From: an uncultured Lachnospiraceae bacterium
GTDB lineage: Bacteria; Bacillota; Clostridia; Lachnospirales; Lachnospiraceae
Assembly: GCA_910576975.1 (NCBI GenBank)
Contig: CAJTJY010000018.1
Coordinates: 20,578 to 84,577 of the forward strand
DNA: 64,000 bases
Direction of reading: 5' to 3'
The notes under the pieces: model-generated
Told to the model about the DNA's origin: nothing
What the model saw: only the letters and a program-made list of their open reading frames with translations
Databases searched by the model: none
Shown here: piece by piece, positions 60,013 through 64,000 of the stretch
How positions within the stretch are numbered: position 1 is the first letter of the stretch
Layout: each line of letters begins with the position of its first letter
Made by a program: the position numbers and the translations under genes

Positions 60013-60599
60013 CGCCGCCTCCATTCTATGGCAATCCCGCAGACCACTTCAATCACCTGGTCAGCCTGAGTTCCAAGATACTGGTGAATCTTTGCCATCT
60101 CCTCCAAATAGTTGCGAGTCGTCTCATCATATTCGATTCCGTCCTCAAACATGTTGTTTCCTACTATGACCAAGTGGCGGCTGTGATCCGCCAAATGGCA
60201 GATTCCCTTCTGAATTGCTTCTGTGGCATGTTCTCCCCTCCCAGCAGCAGCAAAGGTCTCGTTTGCCATAAGATTAGAGAGACATTCTAGCAGCAAAATA
60301 TCATCGTGTCTGGGAGAAAGTTCTTCCAGATGCGTATACTGTTCCCATGTCTCAAATCCTTGTCCGGCGCGCATAGCCTTGTGGCGCCGTATTCGCTGCC
60401 TGCTCTCCTGGTCCATGGGCTCCATGGTGGCGATATACACAAGCCTTGGCGCAGACTGTCCCCGAGAATCTTTTGATTCATGCCGCTCTCTGCCAGAGAC
60501 GTTCTTGGCACTCTTTTCTTTTTCTCGCAGTTTTACCGCAAGGCGCTCGGCAAATTGTGATTTTCCGCTTCCGCTTCCTCCGATCACAAAAACAACCAT
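60009..60599 (-). CDS. cobU: Adenosylcobinamide kinase / guanylyltransferase
   Basis: 196 aa. P-loop VFVIGGSGSGKSQFAERLA, RIRRHKAMRAGQGFETWEQY with the His that is guanylylated in CobU, and DDILLLECLSNLMANETFA. A 20-residue basic insert (about 32-52) is unusual. The C-terminal EVG-x-GIVP motif of CobU is replaced by VGNNMFEDGIEYDETTRNYL, so this copy is divergent just where the paralogue at 53972 is conserved. It overlaps cobS in ATGA. Confidence 0.85.
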   Translation of the reverse strand: MVVFVIGGSGSGKSQFAERLAVKLREKEKSAKNVSGRERHESKDSRGQSAPRLVYIATMEPMDQESRQRIRRHKAMRAGQGFETWEQYTHLEELSPRHDDILLLECLSNLMANETFAAAGRGEHATEAIQKGICHLADHSRHLVIVGNNMFEDGIEYDETTRNYLEEMAKIHQYLGTQADQVIEVVCGIAIEWRRR

Positions 60600-60607
60600 T
60601 TCAACCT

Positions 60608-61660
60608 CTATTCCAAGGGTACATAATTCTCAATCTCAATTTGAGAAAAGGTACTCATATTTTCATAAATGTGAAGTCCCATTTCCAAGAGTGGAAACAA
60701 CGCCACCGCCCCGGTTCCCTCTCCTAAGCACATATCGCAGGCAAGGCAGGCAGACTTTCCCAGCGCATCCAATACCATGCCGCCCGCAGGTTCCTTTGAT
60801 ACATGGGAGGCAAGGATATAATCTGCAGCCAGAGGGCAAATTCTTACTGCGGCAAGGGCCGCCACGCCAGATATAAAACCGTCGATGACCACGGGAATCC
60901 CAAGAACCGCCCCTCCAAGAAAAACGCCTGTAAGTCCGGCGATGTCAAATCCTCCCACCTTAGACAGCACGTCTATGGGATCCCTCTCATCTGGACAATG
61001 CTTTGCAATGGCGCTTTTAATGACCTCTATTTTGCGGCGAAGCCCTTCTGTGGACAACCCGGCGCCTCTGCCCGTGACCTGCTCTGGGGGCTTTCCAAGC
61101 AGCAAGCTTGCCACTGCGCTGCTGGTGGTGGTATTTCCAATCCCCATTTCTCCAGTTGCAATCACGTCATATCCCTGTTGCGCCAGCTCTTTGACAACCG
61201 AAATCCCCACCTCTATGGCAAGAACCGCTTGCTGTCTGGTCATAGCCGGTTCTCTTGTTATATTCTTAGTGCCATACGCAATTTTTCTGTTACTGACTCC
61301 GGTAATGTCCGCCGCCATGCCAATATCTATGGGAAATAAATCGGTCCCTGTGTCTTGGCATAACAGCGCCGCACAGGATTTGCCATCTAGGAAATTCCCC
61401 GCCACTATGGCTGTGACCTCCTGTCCCGCCTGGGTTACTCCTTCTTCGACCACGCCGTTGTCTGCACACATGACGACTAACGCCTTTTTTCTAAGATGCA
61501 CTTGGCTGGTCTGTTGAATCCCCGCAATCTGAATCAACGCCTCTTCCAGTTTCCCAAGGCTTTTTAAGGGCTTGGCAATTGAATCCCAACGCTGCTCGCA
61601 AAGCAAAGCCGCCTCCTGGTCTATAGGCTTGATCTGCCTTAAGCATTCTTCCAGCTTCAC
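60608..61660 (-). CDS. cobT: Nicotinate-nucleotide--dimethylbenzimidazole phosphoribosyltransferase
   Basis: 350 aa. It makes alpha-ribazole phosphate, which activates the lower ligand. MCADNGVVEEGVTQAGQEVT, ATGEMGIGNTTTSSAVASLL and KVGGFDIAGLTGVFLGGAVL are canonical. The catalytic Glu near the C-terminus falls in MCLGEGTGAVALFPLLEM. It overlaps cbiA by four bases. Confidence 0.97.
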   Translation of the reverse strand: MKLEECLRQIKPIDQEAALLCEQRWDSIAKPLKSLGKLEEALIQIAGIQQTSQVHLRKKALVVMCADNGVVEEGVTQAGQEVTAIVAGNFLDGKSCAALLCQDTGTDLFPIDIGMAADITGVSNRKIAYGTKNITREPAMTRQQAVLAIEVGISVVKELAQQGYDVIATGEMGIGNTTTSSAVASLLLGKPPEQVTGRGAGLSTEGLRRKIEVIKSAIAKHCPDERDPIDVLSKVGGFDIAGLTGVFLGGAVLGIPVVIDGFISGVAALAAVRICPLAADYILASHVSKEPAGGMVLDALGKSACLACDMCLGEGTGAVALFPLLEMGLHIYENMSTFSQIEIENYVPLE

Positions 61661-63072
61661 GCTTCTTCCCTCCTGACTGTTGCCTGGTATCTACTGCACA
61701 TTTGCAAAAAATTGACGACAAATCCTGGGTTAGAATAGTAATACAGATGCGGAAATCCCGCCGCATAACGCTCCCCTCCCTGCATGCAATCCCATTCCCG
61801 GCTGCTAGAGGGCTTTCTGCCATGATAATTCTTGCCATTATTGGCGCAGTCAAAATAATGATATTCATGACCTGCAATCTGTTCTCCCGGCGGCAAAAGC
61901 TGTCCCTCGCCATTTGCCGTGATTGTCAGATAACCAAATCTGACAAGCTGGCTGCGGCGGCAAGCCGTCCCGGCAAATACGCCTGCCATCTTCCATAATT
62001 TTCCGTCCATATCTTCCATGTGCTCCTGCAGATACAAAAACCCGCCGCATTCCGCTAAGTAGGGAATGCCTCCTAAAATCCGTTCCCGGACTGACTCTTG
62101 CATCGACGTGTTGCCAGATAAGCGTTCGGCATGTAGCTCTGGGTAGCCGCCACATAGAATCAACCCGTCAAGTTCCTCCGGAAGATTTTGATCATGGAGC
62201 GGTGAAATCGGGACAATCTGCGCTCCCAGCTTTGTCAGCAGTTCTAAATTTTCTTCGTAAAAAAAGCAGAACGCTTCATCCTTTGTGACCCCGATCCGAA
62301 GCCCTTGCGCTCTTGTTTTTATACTTTTTAACTCTAACAGGCTCCGCTCCTGATGCATGGCAAGCTCTTGATATTTGATGTGAGGCGCAGTATCTGCCAA
62401 CGCCAATAATCCCTCCAAATCCAGCGTTTCCTGCAGCAGTTTTGACAAGTTGTCCAGCTTCTTTTGAATATCTTCGATCTCTTCTGGCAGCACAAGTCCC
62501 AGATGGCGGCTTTCTATGACCAGCTCCGGGCATCGGGGCACATATCCAAAAACAGAGACAGACAATTCCTGTTCGATCCTCTCTTTCAGCCTTTGATAGA
62601 CTGCGGCGGAAGCCTGGTTTAAAATCACCCCTGCAATGCGGCTGTCTTCCCTGTACTTGAGAAAGCCCTGGATCAGCGCAAGCACGGAAAGGCTCATGCC
62701 TTTGGCATTTACAACCAATACCACCGGGGTATCTGTGACCTTTGCCAGTTCATAGGAGGATGCCTGGACACTGTCTCCCCCGATCCCGTCATAGTATCCC
62801 ATGACGCCTTCGATAACGGAAATATCCGCCTCTTTGGCTGCCTGACAGAATAAATATCTGGTGGTCTCTGTTCCAGTAAAAAAAGTGTCCAAATTTCTGG
62901 ATGGCACCCCGAGCACCTTTCTGTGAAACAAAGGATCAATATAATCTGGCCCGCACTTAAAGGAGGCTGCTTTTAGCCCCCTCTGTTTAAGCGCTTTTAA
63001 TATTCCGCAGGTCAGCAGCGTCTTTCCGCTACCGCTAGAGGGCGCCGCCAGCATAAGCCTGGGCGCTACCAT
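61657..63072 (-). CDS. cbiA: Cobyrinate a,c-diamide synthase
   Basis: 471 aa. It amidates carboxyls a and c with glutamine. ATPase part: LMLAAPSSGSGKTLLTCGIL (P-loop), SFKCGPDYIDPLFHRKVLG, VIEGVMGYYDGIGGDS. Glutaminase part: LILCGGYPELHAERLSGN and LAECGGFLYLQEHMED with the Cys, then the C-terminal SREWDCMQGGERYAAGFPHL. The start at 63072 is fixed by GGGGAGAGGA just upstream; a frame to 63165 is within the previous gene. Confidence 0.94.
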   Translation of the reverse strand: MVAPRLMLAAPSSGSGKTLLTCGILKALKQRGLKAASFKCGPDYIDPLFHRKVLGVPSRNLDTFFTGTETTRYLFCQAAKEADISVIEGVMGYYDGIGGDSVQASSYELAKVTDTPVVLVVNAKGMSLSVLALIQGFLKYREDSRIAGVILNQASAAVYQRLKERIEQELSVSVFGYVPRCPELVIESRHLGLVLPEEIEDIQKKLDNLSKLLQETLDLEGLLALADTAPHIKYQELAMHQERSLLELKSIKTRAQGLRIGVTKDEAFCFFYEENLELLTKLGAQIVPISPLHDQNLPEELDGLILCGGYPELHAERLSGNTSMQESVRERILGGIPYLAECGGFLYLQEHMEDMDGKLWKMAGVFAGTACRRSQLVRFGYLTITANGEGQLLPPGEQIAGHEYHYFDCANNGKNYHGRKPSSSREWDCMQGGERYAAGFPHLYYYSNPGFVVNFLQMCSRYQATVRREEA

Positions 63073-63461
63073 TCCTCTCCCCAGGTATCCGCCAGCTCTC
63101 CATAACCATGCTGCCGCATGACGCTGCGGATCCCATCTTGAATCTCTTCTCTGGAATAGCCGCACTCATGCAAAAATTTGCTGCTCTTGCCGTTGAGATA
63201 GTCGTAAAAGAACAGTGACACTTTCAAATCCTCTAACTGTCGCCGTTGCTCCTGAGATTGCAGATGCTCATAAAGGAGGTTTTCCGCCTCGTTGATCTGA
63301 CCATCCTCCGCCATCAGCCGCAGCTTTTGGTACAACTGCTGACTGTCTAGATCTTCAAATATAATTTCTTCCTCTTTCACCTCGTCAATGTTAAAAAGCA
63401 GCTTGAGCCACATGCGCACCATCTCGTGAATGATTCGCATCATGTAATCATTTTCAATCAT
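63066..63461 (-). CDS. Small conserved hypothetical (DUF6483-like)
   Basis: 131 aa. MIENDYMMRIIHEMVRMWLK opens like a Lachnospiraceae family I think is DUF6483; the rest is alpha-helical with a tetratricopeptide-like pattern (AEDGQINEAENLLYEHLQSQ). No enzymatic motif is seen. It overlaps cbiA at one end and the thioesterase gene at the other, so it is translated as part of the operon. Function unknown; family name is from memory. Confidence 0.55.
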   Translation of the reverse strand: MIENDYMMRIIHEMVRMWLKLLFNIDEVKEEEIIFEDLDSQQLYQKLRLMAEDGQINEAENLLYEHLQSQEQRRQLEDLKVSLFFYDYLNGKSSKFLHECGYSREEIQDGIRSVMRQHGYGELADTWGEEW

Positions 63462-63849
63462 TCTTTCCCTTTTGATCCGCCTTTCTCTGAAACTTTTCTT
63501 CCTCTACGATAAAACGTTGATGGATTGCCTTGCCGATCTCCCCCTTTTCATCCTTCGCCACAATTGAAAAAGTCAGCTTCCGTCCATCAACCATTGTGAG
63601 CTCAGATTGACACCATACTTTCATCCCTATCGGCGTAGGCGCCATATGATCTAGATTTAACTGGATCCCCACAGTCCCCATCCCTGGTTCCAAAACCTCG
63701 GCAACGCTTCTCCAAGCCGTTTCCTCCATCAAAGCCGCCATCCTTGGCGTGGCAAGCACGTCCAAGGTCCCGCTCTTATGTACTTTCGCAGTATCTTCCT
63801 TTGTCACTATGATCTCCTGATTTCCCTTGATTCCTGGCTGTAACATCAT
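63454..63849 (-). CDS. Hotdog-fold thioesterase (fluoroacetyl-CoA-thioesterase-like)
   Basis: 131 aa hot-dog fold. LATPRMAALMEETAWRSVAE (Glu of the active helix), GTVGIQLNLDHMAPTPIGMK and the final strand LTFSIVAKDEKGEIG match the FlK/thioesterase-like family. It would hydrolyse an acyl-CoA. AAGGAG lies before the double ATG at 63849/63846. It is first gene of the B12 late operon; a link to cobalamin is unclear. Confidence 0.75.
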   Translation of the reverse strand: MMLQPGIKGNQEIIVTKEDTAKVHKSGTLDVLATPRMAALMEETAWRSVAEVLEPGMGTVGIQLNLDHMAPTPIGMKVWCQSELTMVDGRKLTFSIVAKDEKGEIGKAIHQRFIVEEEKFQRKADQKGKND

Positions 63850-63881
63850 GATTCTCCTTTTTTGTATTTTAATGCTGTTTT

Positions 63882-63910
63882 TGCCACACTTGGCATAATG
63901 TAATATTATA
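63882..63910 (-). promoter_or_regulatory. Promoter and inverted repeat before the cobS operon
   Basis: Minus strand TGG-TATAAT, an extended -10 (63905-63910), without a clear -35. TGCCA-CACT-TGGCA (63882-63895) lies at or just downstream of the expected start and could be an operator. Confidence 0.4.
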
Positions 63911-63949
63911 CCATATCGCCTTTGATTATAAAACAATAAAATAGATCTT

Positions 63950-64000
63950 GAGTTTCCGCATTTTGCAATTCATAGCGCCAAAAGGTTTCCATCACAAAGT
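63950..64000. repeat. Cruciform repeat, copy D (cut by window end)
   Basis: One outer arm (63950-63985) and the start of an inner hairpin (TTTCCATCACAAAGT) are present. It matches the right side of copy B read in reverse complement, so it is in opposite orientation. The rest lies beyond 64000. Confidence 0.75.

Noticed and set aside
1..64000. CRISPR array
   Set aside because: No evenly spaced direct repeats seen. The only repeats are the few large inverted-repeat elements.

Overview
The window looks like chromosomal DNA of a gut-associated, spore-forming anaerobic Firmicute of the Lachnospiraceae type. This is an inference from gene content. It carries a bile salt hydrolase, a SigH-type sporulation sigma factor, an anaerobic-type cobalamin gene set, a C5 (glutamate) tetrapyrrole route and a type-I LTA-synthase-like sulfatase. 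Strong AGGAGG-type ribosome sites precede most genes. Nearly every gene is on the minus strand; the main plus-strand exception is the LTA-synthase-like gene at 6328.

Layout. 12-5853: a VWA protein, a leucine-rich-repeat protein and a compact folate operon (folC, folE, folP, folB-folK fusion). 6328-8571: LTA-synthase-like gene followed by a large cruciform repeat. 8816-17468: a coiled-coil protein, an Rrf2 regulator, a CAT-like acetyltransferase, a PucR/CdaR regulator with an MsmX/UgpC ATPase, a PRTase, dUTPase, lytic transglycosylase, S1 protein and bile salt hydrolase. 17500-19200: a decayed patch holding a frameshifted YciI gene, a lone IS3 OrfA, a short secreted ORF and a partial copy of tRNA-Thr beside the intact tRNA-Thr. 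19246-29469: housekeeping genes (sigH, rlmB, mrnC, cysS, cysE, a GNAT protein, ispF, apt, glf, a nucleoid-associated protein, exonuclease III).

29530-32490 is a visibly AT-rich insertion next to tRNA-Leu with a broken integrase. It holds a two-gene module that I consider the most novel part of the window. One gene encodes a half-size PPDK/PEP-synthase-like protein that keeps the swivelling phospho-histidine motif but lacks the PEP/pyruvate barrel. It overlaps a gene for a response-regulator receiver domain fused to a CAP12/Pycsar-type TIR domain. The domain logic suggests a phosphorelay that switches a NAD-targeting or nucleotide-binding effector, possibly in phage defence. That function is inferred.

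32571-50308 holds a HEAT-repeat methyltransferase, an amidase and then a long operon. A small alarmone synthetase leads it, followed by cbiB, a Cys-rich protein, a CobD-like decarboxylase, cbiP, cbiC, hemA, a NUDIX protein, sirC, hemC, a TetM-like GTPase fused to a Rae1-like NYN nuclease, cobA-hemD, hemB and hemL. The operon makes uroporphyrinogen III from glutamyl-tRNA and carries it into corrin synthesis. No haem-specific late genes are seen, so the precursors probably serve B12 and sirohaem.

50412-55787: a two-component system with an ABC-2 transporter, a CobU-like paralogue and a MATE transporter. 56176-59007: a decayed AAA/PD-(D/E)XK gene and a chemoreceptor. 59254-63849: a second B12 operon (thioesterase, a small conserved protein, cbiA, cobT, cobU, cobS) for the late and lower-ligand steps. 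The middle corrin-ring genes (cbiD/E/F/G/H/J/K/L/T) are not in the window.

Four copies of one cruciform repeat family (8577, 55877, 59022, 63950) lie between genes. Their arms and three inner hairpins differ between copies in a base-pair-preserving way.
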